Assembly: GCA_964613215.1 (NCBI GenBank)
Contig: CAZTHK010000003.1
Location: 124,001-188,000, forward strand
Origin: CAZTHK01 sp964613215
GTDB taxonomy: Bacteria > Krumholzibacteriota > Krumholzibacteriia > Krumholzibacteriales > CAZTHK01
Direction of reading: 5' to 3'
Length of the DNA: 64,000 nt
Shown here: positions 42,615 through 52,715 of the stretch, piece by piece
Layout: each line of letters opens with the position of its first letter
Position numbering within the stretch: the stretch's first letter is position 1
Notes under the pieces: generated by a model
Databases searched by the model: none
What the model saw: the letters and a program-made list of their open reading frames with translations, nothing else
Told to the model about the DNA's origin: nothing
Position numbers and translations under genes: made by a program

Positions 42615-45420
42615 CCTGATTGTAAAAGGAGCCCGGGAGCATAATCTCAAGGGTATAAATGTGGAGTTTCCCCGAAACAAGCTTACCGTAGTGACCGGAT
42701 TGAGCGGTTCAGGCAAATCGTCCCTGGCATTCGATACAATTTACGCGGAAGGGCAGAGAAGGTACGTGGAATCGTTATCCAGCTATGCCCGCCAGTTTCT
42801 GGAACAGATGGAGAAACCGGATGTGGATAGTGTGGAAGGCCTCTCTCCCGCCATCTCCATAGATCAGAGAACTACCTCCAGAAACCCCCGTTCCACGGTA
42901 GGAACGGCAACCGAGATTTATGATTATATGAGGGTGCTGTACGCCCGGGTGGGAGATCCCCACTGCCCCGGTTGCGGCAGGCCCATCTCCCAGCAGTCAG
43001 TTGATCAGATTGTGGATAAACTGACCAGGTGGAAGCAGGGGACCAGGTTATCCATAATGGCACCGGTGGTACGGGGAAGGAAGGGACAGCACAAAGCACT
43101 TCTGGAGAAACTGAGGAAGGAAGGTTTTACCAGGGTAAGGGTAGATGGTGAAGTATACCCTCTGGATCAGGATATCAATATCTCCAGAAACAGGAAACAT
43201 GATATTGAAGTGGTAGTGGACCGGCTAAGGATTAAGCAGAAGGTGGAGAGCAGGCTGACCGATTCCACTGAACTGGCTGCCAGACTGGGAAAGGGGGTGG
43301 TGATAGTAAGGCGGGGGGAAGAGGATCAACTGTTCAGCCTGGAGTATTCCTGCCCCTACTGCGAAAGAAGTCTTGGTGAGATATCACCCCGCATTTTTTC
43401 CTTTAATTCACCCTACGGAGCATGCCCCGATTGTAACGGTCTGGGTATAAGGGAGGACTTTGCTCTGGAACTGGTTGTTCCCGATCCCTCCCTCTCTATC
43501 CGGGAAGGAGCTCTGGCTCCGCTTGGTCCTCTGAAGGATAACTGGTACCGGCACCGTCTGGAAGCCCTATCCGGGAAATGTGATTTCTCCCTGGATCAGC
43601 CCTTTGCCCGGTTGGATAAGGAGATCAGGGATATGATACTCCAGGGTTCCGATCAGGAGATAGTGGTCAGATATGACTTCGAGAGGGGACGGGGGGAATA
43701 TGAAACCACCTGGGAAGGGGTGATACCCCACTTGAGGCGGAGGTACCGGCAGACCAGTTCAAACCGGATCAGGGAATGGATAAAGTCATTCATGTCCAGA
43801 ACTCCCTGCACCGCCTGTGGGGGCAGCCGGCTGAAACCGGAGGCGCTGGCGGTAACAATAGCAGGGGAGAACATCGCCGGGGTGGCGGCAAAACCGGTAG
43901 GAAAGGCGGTTGAATTTTTCAGGGGGGTGGAACTGGAAGGCAACCGCAGGATAATCGGTACCCCCCTGCTCAAGGAAATAGTATCCCGTCTGGAGTTTCT
44001 CAAAGATGTGGGAGTGGGATACCTGACCCTGGACCGCTCTGCAGGCACCCTGGCGGGGGGGGAAGCACAGCGAATTCGCCTGGCCACACAGATAGGATCC
44101 AAGCTGGTGGGGGTGTTGTATATACTGGACGAGCCCTCCATAGGGCTTCATCAGAGGGATAACAAACGGTTGCTGTCGACTCTCAAGGAGCTGAGGGATG
44201 CAGGAAATACGGTGATAGTGATAGAACACGACCGGGAGACCATACTCGCCGCCGACCACGTTATCGATCTGGGACCCGGAGCCGGCGAGGAAGGTGGCGA
44301 GCTGGTTGCCCAGGGAAGCCCGGACAGGATCAGGCAGGAGGACAGAAGCCTTACCGGCAGGTATCTTAAAGACAAGCAGTATTTCACTCTCAAGGATGAG
44401 GGATGCCGGGGGTCGGGAAATTCGCTGGTAGTGAGGGGGGCGGAGGAAAACAATCTCAAGAAGATCGATATTGAATTCCCCCTGGGCAAGTTAATCTGTG
44501 TGACCGGAGTGTCCGGATCGGGTAAAAGCACCTTGGTCAATGATATCCTCTACCGTGCCCTTCGCCGCCATTTCTACAGAAGCAAGCAGCTTCCCGGACA
44601 GCACAGGTCCATCCGGGGGGTGGAGAATATTGACAAGGTAATAAACATTGATCAATCCCCCATAGGCAGGACCCCCCGCTCTAATCCGGCCACCTATACC
44701 GGTATCTTCGGGCCTGTCAGAAAGGTTTTTGCCCGGCTTCCCGAAGCCCGCCTGAGAGGTTATAAACCGGGGAGGTTCAGTTTCAATGTGAAGGGAGGAA
44801 GATGCGAGACCTGCAGGGGTGGAGGTGTGGTAAAGGTGGAGATGCATTTTCTCCCCGATGTTTATGTACATTGCCGGGACTGCAAGGGGAAGAGATACAA
44901 CCGGGAAACACTGGAAATTACCTTCAAGAACCGGAATATATCAGAAGTTCTGGAAATGACGGTTGACGAAGCAGCGGAATTCTTTGACAATATTCCAGCT
45001 GTAAAGAGAAGGTTGAAAGTACTGCAGAGTGTGGGAATGGGTTACATCAGGCTGGGCCAACCGGCTACCACCCTGTCCGGGGGAGAAGCCCAGAGAGTAA
45101 AACTTGCTTCGGAACTCTCCCGCAGGGGAACCGGAAATACATTCTATATTCTGGATGAACCCAGTACCGGCCTGCACTTTGAAGATGTCAAAATGCTCAT
45201 GAATGTTTTGAACAAGCTGGTGGATAGAGGTAATACGGTAGTGGTTATCGAACACAACCCCGATATAATTCACCGGGCTGATCATATCATAGACCTGGGG
45301 CCGGAAGGTGGAGATGGTGGCGGAGAGGTGATGTTTGCCGGTCCTCCCGGGGAGATACTGAAGTGTAAAGGTTCTCATACCGGAAAGATTCTGAGTAAGT
45401 TTGTAAGAAGTTCGGCCTGA
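42601..45420 (+). CDS. uvrA: Excinuclease ABC subunit A
   Basis: DNA damage recognition ATPase of nucleotide excision repair (939 aa). Two ABC modules: Walker A GLSGSGKS at 33-40 and GVSGSGKST from 636, with signatures TLAGGEAQRIRLATQIGS and TLSGGEAQRVKLASELSR. Zinc-binding CxxC pairs are visible in HCPGCGRP, SCPYCERS...CPDC and CETCRGGG...CRDCKG. Length is normal. The start lies inside the 3' end of the TPR gene, so translation is coupled. Confidence 0.98.
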   Translation: MNRHNLIVKGAREHNLKGINVEFPRNKLTVVTGLSGSGKSSLAFDTIYAEGQRRYVESLSSYARQFLEQMEKPDVDSVEGLSPAISIDQRTTSRNPRSTVGTATEIYDYMRVLYARVGDPHCPGCGRPISQQSVDQIVDKLTRWKQGTRLSIMAPVVRGRKGQHKALLEKLRKEGFTRVRVDGEVYPLDQDINISRNRKHDIEVVVDRLRIKQKVESRLTDSTELAARLGKGVVIVRRGEEDQLFSLEYSCPYCERSLGEISPRIFSFNSPYGACPDCNGLGIREDFALELVVPDPSLSIREGALAPLGPLKDNWYRHRLEALSGKCDFSLDQPFARLDKEIRDMILQGSDQEIVVRYDFERGRGEYETTWEGVIPHLRRRYRQTSSNRIREWIKSFMSRTPCTACGGSRLKPEALAVTIAGENIAGVAAKPVGKAVEFFRGVELEGNRRIIGTPLLKEIVSRLEFLKDVGVGYLTLDRSAGTLAGGEAQRIRLATQIGSKLVGVLYILDEPSIGLHQRDNKRLLSTLKELRDAGNTVIVIEHDRETILAADHVIDLGPGAGEEGGELVAQGSPDRIRQEDRSLTGRYLKDKQYFTLKDEGCRGSGNSLVVRGAEENNLKKIDIEFPLGKLICVTGVSGSGKSTLVNDILYRALRRHFYRSKQLPGQHRSIRGVENIDKVINIDQSPIGRTPRSNPATYTGIFGPVRKVFARLPEARLRGYKPGRFSFNVKGGRCETCRGGGVVKVEMHFLPDVYVHCRDCKGKRYNRETLEITFKNRNISEVLEMTVDEAAEFFDNIPAVKRRLKVLQSVGMGYIRLGQPATTLSGGEAQRVKLASELSRRGTGNTFYILDEPSTGLHFEDVKMLMNVLNKLVDRGNTVVVIEHNPDIIHRADHIIDLGPEGGDGGGEVMFAGPPGEILKCKGSHTGKILSKFVRSSA

Positions 45421-45452
45421 CAGGAGATATTCGATTTTTCAAGGGAGCGAGT

Positions 45453-46565
45453 ATGAGCAAAAAAACACCTTTGTATGATTCACACGTGGAACTGGGTGGA
45501 AGGATGGTAGATTTTGCCGGATACACCCTGCCGGTGTCCTTCCGGGGGATAGTGTCCGAACATCAGAGAGTGAGGGAGAAGGTGGGGCTCTTCGATGTGA
45601 GCCATATGGGCGAGATAGAGATAAAGGGAGAGGGGGCGGAGGATTTCGGAGAGTATGTAGTAACCAACAGGGTCAAGAAACTGACCCCCGGCCGCATCTG
45701 CTACACGGTGGCATGTAATCAGGAGGGAAACATTCTGGACGACCTGCTGGTGTATAAGTTTTCACCGGAGAGGATCCTCCTGGTGGTTAATGCGATTAAT
45801 TCGGATAAGATATATAATCATGTAGCGGCAATGGCTCCGGAGGGAGTAGGGATTTCCAATCTTACTCCGGAGATTGCCCAGATAGCTGTGCAGGGTCCCC
45901 GGTCGAAGGAGCTGATTCTCAAAAGTAAATTCTCGAGTGCAGTGAGGGATAAAGTGGAGAAGCTCAAATATTACCGGTTCTTCACCTTCCGGCTGGATGG
46001 CCAGGAGGTTCTGTTTTCCCGTACCGGTTATACCGGTGAATGGGGATATGAGATCTATGTCCCCTCCTTCATGGCCACACAGGTATGGAGGGAACTCCTG
46101 GAAGAAGGCAGGGAATTGGGGGCCGGTCCCGTCGGATTGGGGGCCAGGGACACACTCAGATTCGAGGCGGGATACTGCCTTTACGGACACGAGCTGAATG
46201 AGCAAACCTCTCCCCTGGAGGCGGGATTGTCCTGGGTGGTTAAGTTGAAGAAGGATGATTTTGTGGGGCGGGAGAGCCTTCTGGAAGAGAAGGAGAAGGG
46301 CCCTGCCAGGATGCTGGCCGGATTCGAATTGGAGGGCCGCAGGATTGGCCGGCAGGGTTACCCTCTGCTCCTGGATGGGGAGGAGATTGGAAAGGTTACC
46401 TCCGGGACGTTCTCCCCCACCTTGCAGAAAAGTATGGCCATGGGATTGATTTCCAGCTCTACCCCGGAAGAGGCTGATGATTTTGCAGTGAATGTGAGGG
46501 GGAAACCAGTTCCGGCCAGAAGGGTGGATCTGCCCTTTTACCAGAGCCGGGCCAGGAAGAAATAA
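45453..46565 (+). CDS. gcvT: Aminomethyltransferase (glycine cleavage T protein)
   Basis: Transfers the methylene group from aminomethyl-lipoyl-GcvH to tetrahydrofolate and releases ammonia (370 aa). Motifs: FRGIVSEHQRVREKVGLFDVSHMGE, the folate-binding region TRTGYTGEWGYEIYVPS (written in part), and GLGARDTLRFEAGYCLYGHE. The C-terminal GcvT-C domain is complete. AAGGGAG precedes the ATG. First gene of gcvT-gcvH-gcvPA-gcvPB; no glycine riboswitch is seen in the short gap after uvrA. Confidence 0.97.
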   Translation: MSKKTPLYDSHVELGGRMVDFAGYTLPVSFRGIVSEHQRVREKVGLFDVSHMGEIEIKGEGAEDFGEYVVTNRVKKLTPGRICYTVACNQEGNILDDLLVYKFSPERILLVVNAINSDKIYNHVAAMAPEGVGISNLTPEIAQIAVQGPRSKELILKSKFSSAVRDKVEKLKYYRFFTFRLDGQEVLFSRTGYTGEWGYEIYVPSFMATQVWRELLEEGRELGAGPVGLGARDTLRFEAGYCLYGHELNEQTSPLEAGLSWVVKLKKDDFVGRESLLEEKEKGPARMLAGFELEGRRIGRQGYPLLLDGEEIGKVTSGTFSPTLQKSMAMGLISSSTPEEADDFAVNVRGKPVPARRVDLPFYQSRARKK

Positions 46566-46648
46566 TAATCAGGAATTAATAAGGCAGATATGTTATTAAT
46601 CAATCAGTAGAGAGATGGATAGTCCTGGAAAGGAAAGGAAGGTATGGT

Positions 46649-47047
46649 ATGGTTCCGGAAGATTGCAAGTACACCAACAAACATGAATGGGTTTTCGTGG
46701 AAGAAGGAGATATGGCGGTTATAGGGATCAGCGAATATGCAGCCGGGGAACTGGGGGATATCGTATATCTGGAATTGCCCGAGGCGGGTACCCAAGTTCA
46801 GCAGATGGATCCCATCGGTACCATAGAGGCGGTAAAAACCGTGGCCGATCTATTCTCTCCCCTTACCGGTAAGGTTGCCGAGGTCAACCAGCAGGTTAAG
46901 GACACTCCGGAAATAGTCAACCATGACCCTTACGATGAGGGTTGGTTTTTCAAGATAAAGATGAGCGATCCCAGTGAACTGGATGTGCTTTTCGACCATC
47001 AGGAGTATCAGGAATTTCTGGGCGAAGAAAAGGAAGAGGAGGAATAG
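46649..47047 (+). CDS. gcvH: Glycine cleavage system H protein
   Basis: Lipoyl carrier (132 aa) shuttling the aminomethyl group between P, T and L proteins. KYTNKHEWV and GISEYAAGELGDIVYLELPE are standard. The lipoylated lysine is Lys63 in GTIEAVKTVADL, where the usual ESVK is EAVK. AAGGAAGGT is the ribosome site. The likely lipoyl-modifying enzyme is encoded after gcvPB. Confidence 0.97.
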   Translation: MVPEDCKYTNKHEWVFVEEGDMAVIGISEYAAGELGDIVYLELPEAGTQVQQMDPIGTIEAVKTVADLFSPLTGKVAEVNQQVKDTPEIVNHDPYDEGWFFKIKMSDPSELDVLFDHQEYQEFLGEEKEEEE

Positions 47048-47118
47048 GACAGGGGGAAGTTGATAATCAGGTTCGATGATGGAAGTATGTAATAGAATCT
47101 GTTAACAAGGAAAGTCAT

Positions 47119-48468
47119 ATGAGTTTTATTCAGAACACCGATAAGGATAGAACCAGGATGCTGGAAGCTATCGGAGTTTCATCATTTGAACAGCTTCTGG
47201 AACCAATTCCCCCTGATCTGAGAATAGAGGGGGAGCTGAATATTCCTCCCCCCTCCACCGAGCCTGAAGTCAGAGAGCTTTGCGGGAAGATGGCCGGTCA
47301 GAATAATCCTGCATCCGGGTTGGCCAGTTTTCTGGGAGGGGGTATCTATGACCGGTACATTCCTGCAGTAGTGAGGTATGTTCTTTCCAGAAGCGAGTTC
47401 TATACTGCATATACTCCCTACCAGGCGGAGGTGAGCCAGGGAACCCTCCAGGCCATCTATGAATACCAGACCCTGATTGCCAGGCTGACCGGAATGGATG
47501 CTTCCAATGCATCACTATACGACGGTGCTATGGCTATGGCTGAGGCGATGATTATGGCCTGTGGAATAAAACGGCGGGATAAGATCATCCTGCCCGGGGC
47601 ATTTTCTCCCCGGGTCCGGCAGGTGCTGCAGACTTACGCAGATCCCCGGGGAATCGAAATAGGCGAAATTACCTTTACCTCTGAAGGAGTGGCGGACCTG
47701 GATAAGCTGGAATCCATGGTAGACAGCCGGACAGCAGCTGTGGTAGTGGCTCAACCGAATTATTTGGGCCTTATCGAACCTGCCCCGGATATATCGGAGA
47801 TAGCCCGTCAAAACGGTTCCCTGGTGGTGGCATATGTGGATCCGGTTTCACTGGCGGTGTTGTCGCCTCCCGGTGAATACGGAGCCGATATCGCGGTGGG
47901 AGAGGGGCAGAGCCTGGGCAATCCCCAGAATCTCGGGGGACCCCTGCTTGGATTCATGGCGGTAAAGAAGAAGTATATAAGAAAGGTACCGGGGCGGCTT
48001 ATCAGCGGAACGGTGGACCGGGATGGCAAGCGCGGTTATGTAATGACTCTTCAGACCAGGGAGCAGCATATCAGGAGGGAGAGGGCTACCTCCAATATAT
48101 GTACCAATGAGGGGTTGTGTGCTCTGGCGGCCTCGGTTTATCTTACCGCCCTGGGAGAAGAGGGATTCAGGGAAGTGGCCATGCAGAGCATGTCCAAGAG
48201 CCATACCCTCTATTCCATGCTCTCGGAGGTGGAAGGATGCAATCTTCCATTCGGAAAAAATTTCTTCCAGGAGTTTGTGGCGGAGGTGGAGCCATCCGCC
48301 GGGGATTTCATCGCCAGGGCCAGGAAAAAGGGAATACTGGCAGGTATTCCACTGGGTCCCGGGTTCGACGAGTTCGATCAGAGGGCGCTCCTGGTAGCTG
48401 TTACAGAGAAGCGTAATCGAGAGGAACTCGAGCTTTACCGGGATATCCTGGTTGAGAGGGGAGAGTGA
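47119..48468 (+). CDS. gcvPA: Glycine dehydrogenase (decarboxylating) subunit 1
   Basis: N-terminal half of the split P protein (449 aa), which with subunit 2 decarboxylates glycine on PLP. Motifs: LGGGIYDRYIPAVVRYVLSR, YTPYQAEVSQGTLQAIYEYQ, and NICTNEGLCALAA near the C-terminus. The split PA/PB form is typical of Firmicutes, Thermotogae, archaea and several candidate phyla. AAGGAAAG is the ribosome site. Ends 1 nt before gcvPB. Confidence 0.96.
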   Translation: MSFIQNTDKDRTRMLEAIGVSSFEQLLEPIPPDLRIEGELNIPPPSTEPEVRELCGKMAGQNNPASGLASFLGGGIYDRYIPAVVRYVLSRSEFYTAYTPYQAEVSQGTLQAIYEYQTLIARLTGMDASNASLYDGAMAMAEAMIMACGIKRRDKIILPGAFSPRVRQVLQTYADPRGIEIGEITFTSEGVADLDKLESMVDSRTAAVVVAQPNYLGLIEPAPDISEIARQNGSLVVAYVDPVSLAVLSPPGEYGADIAVGEGQSLGNPQNLGGPLLGFMAVKKKYIRKVPGRLISGTVDRDGKRGYVMTLQTREQHIRRERATSNICTNEGLCALAASVYLTALGEEGFREVAMQSMSKSHTLYSMLSEVEGCNLPFGKNFFQEFVAEVEPSAGDFIARARKKGILAGIPLGPGFDEFDQRALLVAVTEKRNREELELYRDILVERGE

Positions 48469-48469
48469 G

Positions 48470-49915
48470 ATGACCAAGACAATATTCCAGAAGAGTGTGG
48501 AGGGCAGAAGGTGTTTTCTGCTCCCCGGGAATGACTGTCCCCCCCAGGAACAGGATCTTCCCGTTCAGAGAACCGGATCCCTGGGGTTGCCCCAGGTAGG
48601 GGAGCAGGGAGTGGTCAGGCACTATATGGAACTGGCTTCCAGGAATTATCATATAGATAAGGGCATCTATCCCCTGGGAAGCTGCACCATGAAGTATAAT
48701 CCGGTCTCCAATGAAGAGATTGCCGGGTTAAGCGGTTTCACCGGATTGCATCCGGAGCAGGATAGCAATGACATGCAGGGAGCGCTCAAATTGATCTACC
48801 AGCTGGAGAGGGATCTGGGAGAGATATGCGGTATGAGCGCTTTCACTCTGCAACCTGCAGCCGGGGCCCATGGCGAGCTGCTGGGGATGATGCTCGCCCG
48901 GGCTTACTTCCGCAGCAGGGGAGAGGATCAGAGGGAGAATGTGATAATCCCCGATTCGGCCCATGGTACCAACCCTGCCAGTGTGGCACACTGCGGATTC
49001 AAGCCGGTACAGATAAGCTCGAACCAGGCCGGTATTATAGATCCGGGCTCACTCAGGGAGAAGGTGGATGAAAAAACAGCAGTCCTGATGCTGACCCTGC
49101 CTAATACCCTGGGGCTGTTCGAGAGGGAAATCAAGAAACTGGTGGATATAATTCATCAGGCCGGTGCTCTTATCTATATGGATGGAGCGAATATGAATGC
49201 CATGATGGGTATGGTACGGCCGGGAGAGATCGGAGTGGATATTCTGCACCTGAATCTCCACAAGACCTTCTCCACCCCCCACGGGGGGGGAGGCCCGGGT
49301 GCCGGCCCGGTGGGGGTGAGAGATCATCTGAAACCGTTCCTGCCGGTACCAAGAGTGGAGAAAAATGGTGGCCGGTTTGAACTGAATGAACAGGCGGAAA
49401 AGTCTGTAGGGAGGATTCATCCTTTCCTGGGTAACTTCAATGTCTTTGTCAAGGCATATGCCTACATCCGGAGGATGGGACCGGAGGGGCTGAGGAAGGT
49501 ATCGGAGAATGCTATAATTAACGCCAATTATCTTATGAAAATGGTGAAAGATCGTTATGATCTGGACTATCCCGGTCCCTGCATGCATGAGTTTGTGGTT
49601 TCAGGGAGCAATCTGAAGAAGTTCGGGGTCAATACCCTGGATGTGGCAAAACGGATACTGGATTATGGTATGCATGCTCCCACTGTATATTTCCCGCTGA
49701 TTGTCAAGGAAGCCCTTATGATCGAGCCGGTGGAAACAGAGAGCAGGGAAACACTGGATGAATATGCCGGCACTCTGAAAAAGATTGCCGATGAAGCTGA
49801 AAGCAATCCGGATTTGCTGCTGGAAGCACCGGTAAACACTCCGGTAAGGCGTCTGGACGAAGCCGCTGCGGCCAGAAATCCTGATCTCTCATGGCCCAGG
49901 GAAGGGGAGGAGTAA
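48470..49915 (+). CDS. gcvPB: Glycine dehydrogenase (decarboxylating) subunit 2
   Basis: C-terminal half of the split P protein (481 aa from this start). Motifs: LGSCTMKYNP, QPAAGAHGELLGMM, DSAHGTNPASV and the PLP lysine, Lys265, in NLHKTFSTPHGGGGPG. ATG 48470 has GAGGGGA 7 nt upstream; an in-frame TTG at 48452 would overlap gcvPA and add six residues. No lpd (L protein) is in the window. Confidence 0.96.
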   Translation: MTKTIFQKSVEGRRCFLLPGNDCPPQEQDLPVQRTGSLGLPQVGEQGVVRHYMELASRNYHIDKGIYPLGSCTMKYNPVSNEEIAGLSGFTGLHPEQDSNDMQGALKLIYQLERDLGEICGMSAFTLQPAAGAHGELLGMMLARAYFRSRGEDQRENVIIPDSAHGTNPASVAHCGFKPVQISSNQAGIIDPGSLREKVDEKTAVLMLTLPNTLGLFEREIKKLVDIIHQAGALIYMDGANMNAMMGMVRPGEIGVDILHLNLHKTFSTPHGGGGPGAGPVGVRDHLKPFLPVPRVEKNGGRFELNEQAEKSVGRIHPFLGNFNVFVKAYAYIRRMGPEGLRKVSENAIINANYLMKMVKDRYDLDYPGPCMHEFVVSGSNLKKFGVNTLDVAKRILDYGMHAPTVYFPLIVKEALMIEPVETESRETLDEYAGTLKKIADEAESNPDLLLEAPVNTPVRRLDEAAAARNPDLSWPREGEE

Positions 49916-50056
49916 GGTGGAAATAATTATCCGGGCCTGACCGCTGACCGGGAGTATCCGGGATTAAAGTGATTGATATCCGGACAGGCAAACAGCTTCT
50001 ATCAGGATAGAGTGGATTATTCCGGATCTACCTTGCTGGTCAGGAGAGTGGGCGAA

Positions 50057-50857
50057 ATGAACGGATGGTTTTTACTTGATGACGGACCTGCTTCCGGCGC
50101 TGAAAATATGGCTGTGGATGAGTTCCTGCTGAGAAGTTGTGAGGGACCCATATCCTCGCCGGTGTTGAGGCTTTATCATTTTGATCCCCCCGCTATTACC
50201 GTCGGTTATCATCAGAAGCCCGAGGAGATACTCGATCTGGAAATCCTGATAGACAAACCTGTGGATGTGGTAAGGAGAGTTACCGGGGGCAGGGCGCTGT
50301 TGCATTGGGGGGAACTCACCTATGCTGTCTCGGCTCCCCTGGATTACCTGCCTCTGGGAAAAGGTCTCAGGGAGACCTATCTCAGTATATCCCGGGCCCT
50401 GGCATGCGCTATGAGAAACCTGGGCCTGGATATACGGATATCGGATGCACGGAAGTCCAGGCGCCAGCCGGGGCTTACTTCACCCTGCCTGGTTTCTACC
50501 AGCAGGGATGAACTGAATGTGGGGGGGAGAAAACTGGTGGCCAGTTCCCAGCGCAGGACCAATAAAGCCTTTATTCAGCATGGTTCCATACTGATAACCA
50601 GGGACTCGGTAAGGATAACCGATTATCTTGAAGGGGACTGGGAATGGCTGGGCGGAAGAATCACTTCACTCTCGGATGAACTGGACCGGACTCCCGGTTT
50701 GAAGATGATAAAAGATTCCATAAAAACAGCCTTCCGGGAGAGTTTCGATATCCGGTGGCTGGAGTTGGAATTCTCCCGGAAACAGAAAGAGGAGATTATC
50801 CGGGAGGCCGGGAGGAAGAGGAAGGAGTTTTCCTTCTACACCGGAGGAGTGGGATGA
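50057..50857 (+). CDS. lipM: LipM-like octanoyltransferase / lipoate ligase-family protein
   Basis: Member of the BPL/LplA fold (266 aa from this start) that attaches octanoyl or lipoyl groups to lysine. Seen: PASGAENMAVDEFLL, VRRVTGGRALLHWGELTYAV, and the catalytic region with Cys144 in SPCLVSTSRDE and Lys159 in GGRKLVASSQRR, followed by QHGSILI. A cysteine at this point marks LipM/LipL-type octanoyltransferases rather than ATP-dependent LplA. ATG 50057 has AGGAGA 9 nt upstream. Its place directly after gcvPB suggests that GcvH is its target. The symbol is by resemblance only. Confidence 0.8.
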   Translation: MNGWFLLDDGPASGAENMAVDEFLLRSCEGPISSPVLRLYHFDPPAITVGYHQKPEEILDLEILIDKPVDVVRRVTGGRALLHWGELTYAVSAPLDYLPLGKGLRETYLSISRALACAMRNLGLDIRISDARKSRRQPGLTSPCLVSTSRDELNVGGRKLVASSQRRTNKAFIQHGSILITRDSVRITDYLEGDWEWLGGRITSLSDELDRTPGLKMIKDSIKTAFRESFDIRWLELEFSRKQKEEIIREAGRKRKEFSFYTGGVG

Positions 50858-51840
50858 TGGGTGGTTTCCTGTTCCGAAGGATCATTCAGTCCATTGTACT
50901 GGTATTCATAGTTCTGACCGTTACTTTCTTTCTGCTGCACCTGGCTCCGGGTGATCCCATGGCCAGATATTACCATCCCGATATCTCACCCCGGACGGTG
51001 GAACTTATAGAAAAGAGGCTGGGTCTGGACAGGAGTGTGGTGGAGCAGTATTTCATATGGATGGGAAGTTTTGTGAGGGGAGATTTCGGGTTCAGCCTTC
51101 AGTTTAACAGACCGGTAAGCCAGCTCCTGGGAGAGGCCATACCCAACACCCTTCGTCTTACCGTTACCGCCCTCTTTCTGCACATTCTGGTGGGGGTGGT
51201 GCTGGGGGTGATTTCAGCGATAAAGTATAATTCGCTGTTCGACCGGATAAATACCATAGCCGCCCTGTTTGTATATTCAATTCCTTCCTTCTGGCTGGGT
51301 TTGATGCTTATCATGATATTCTCCCTCAAGCTGGGAATACTCCCCTCCTCCCATATGCAGTCGGTGGATGTGCGTGGCATGGAAGGGATGGCGCTGTTTC
51401 TGAATCAGTTGAAACATCTGATTCTGCCGGCTTTTGTATTGGGGGTGGCCTCGGCGGCCAGCATGGCCCGGTATATGCGGGGGAGCATGATGGATGTATT
51501 GCGGGAAGACTATATAAACACCGCCCGGGCCAAGGGATTGTCTGACCGGAAGGTATATCTTAAGCATGCCTTCAGGAACGCTGCTCTCCCCATAGTAACT
51601 CTGGTAGGATTGAGTCTGCCCTTTCTGCTGGGGGGATCGGTGGTTGTGGAGAAGATATTCTCCTGGCCGGGAATGGGCCGGCTGATGGTGGATGCAATAT
51701 ACGCCCGGGACTACCCGGTGGTGCTGGCGGTTAATTTCGTGGTGTCGGTTCTGGTTATCGGAGGAAACCTTCTGGCCGATCTGGGATATGCCCTTCTGGA
51801 TCCCAGGGTGACGGTTGGTTCGAGAGGGGGTGGAAAGTGA
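50857..51840 (+). CDS. Peptide-type ABC transporter permease (DppB/OppB family)
   Basis: Inner-membrane permease (327 aa) with six predicted helices. The N-terminus FLFRRIIQSIVLVFIVLTVT and the segment FFLLHLAPGDP are diagnostic. The cytoplasmic EAA-like loop reads INTARAKGLSDRKVYLKHAF. ATG 50857 lies 7 nt after GGAGGAG and overlaps the TGA of lipM, so the genes are coupled. The substrate class (peptide, dipeptide, nickel or sugar) cannot be set without the binding protein. Confidence 0.93.
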   Translation: MGGFLFRRIIQSIVLVFIVLTVTFFLLHLAPGDPMARYYHPDISPRTVELIEKRLGLDRSVVEQYFIWMGSFVRGDFGFSLQFNRPVSQLLGEAIPNTLRLTVTALFLHILVGVVLGVISAIKYNSLFDRINTIAALFVYSIPSFWLGLMLIMIFSLKLGILPSSHMQSVDVRGMEGMALFLNQLKHLILPAFVLGVASAASMARYMRGSMMDVLREDYINTARAKGLSDRKVYLKHAFRNAALPIVTLVGLSLPFLLGGSVVVEKIFSWPGMGRLMVDAIYARDYPVVLAVNFVVSVLVIGGNLLADLGYALLDPRVTVGSRGGGK

Positions 51841-52715
51841 ACCGGATCTTCGGTGCAGATAAGGGGGGAGAGGGTGTGTGGTCTCCAGGCTGGAGGAGGT
51901 TTAAAAGCAACCCCATGGCTGTAGCGGGGGCGGTTATAGTGCTTTTCCTCTATCTGACAGCCATATTCGCTCCTCTGATTGCACCCTGCGACCCCATCCT
52001 GCAGGGGGATATTCCCGCTATGAGATACCGCAGCCCGGGGGGAAATCATCTGCTGGGCACTGACAAGTTCGGCCGGGATATACTGTCCAGGATTATTCAT
52101 GGTTCCAGGGTCTCCCTTACCATCAGTTTCGTAGCAGTTGCCATTTCGGTGGTGGTGGGCACCGTGGTGGGTGCCACCGCAGCCTACTTCGGGGGGATTG
52201 TGGATGGAGTGATAATGAGAATTGTGGATGGGTTGATATCCATCCCCCGGCTTTTCCTGCTGCTGACCTGTATTGCCCTGTTTTCCAGCTCCTTCTGGCT
52301 GGTGGTTATCCTGCTGGGGGTGACCGGCTGGATGGCTACTGCCAGGCTGGTAAGAGGACAGATCGTGGCTTTGCGGGGGAGGGAATTTGTCAGAGCCGCT
52401 GAAGCCCTGGGAGCAGGGGGAAGAGTGATAATGTTCAGGCACCTGATACCCAATACCATAACTGTGATAATTGTTGCGGCAACTCTGAGGATAGGGGGAA
52501 TAATCCTGGTGGAGGCGGCGCTGAGTTTTCTGGGACTGGGAGTGCCCCCGCCTACGCCCAGCTGGGGGCAGATGGTTTATCAGGGAAGAGAGGTCCTCCT
52601 GAGAGCCTGGTGGGTTTCCACCTTCCCCGGACTGGCCATTGTGATCACGGTGATAGGGTATAATCTTCTGGGTGACGGGTTGAGAGACGCCTTTGATCCC
52701 AGGAGGGTGATATGA
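51837..52715 (+). CDS. Peptide-type ABC transporter permease (DppC/OppC family)
   Basis: Second permease (292 aa). N-terminal FKSNPMAVAGAVIVLFLYLT and GGNHLLGTDKFGRDILSRII are typical of DppC. The EAA loop is FVRAAEALGAGGRVIMFRHL followed by IPN. The GTG start overlaps the previous stop (GTGA). Five or six helices are predicted. Forms the channel with the preceding permease. Confidence 0.93.
   Translation: MNRIFGADKGGEGVWSPGWRRFKSNPMAVAGAVIVLFLYLTAIFAPLIAPCDPILQGDIPAMRYRSPGGNHLLGTDKFGRDILSRIIHGSRVSLTISFVAVAISVVVGTVVGATAAYFGGIVDGVIMRIVDGLISIPRLFLLLTCIALFSSSFWLVVILLGVTGWMATARLVRGQIVALRGREFVRAAEALGAGGRVIMFRHLIPNTITVIIVAATLRIGGIILVEAALSFLGLGVPPPTPSWGQMVYQGREVLLRAWWVSTFPGLAIVITVIGYNLLGDGLRDAFDPRRVI

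Noticed and set aside
45421..45452. Glycine riboswitch before gcvT
   Set aside because: Only 32 nt separate uvrA and gcvT, far too short for the aptamer.
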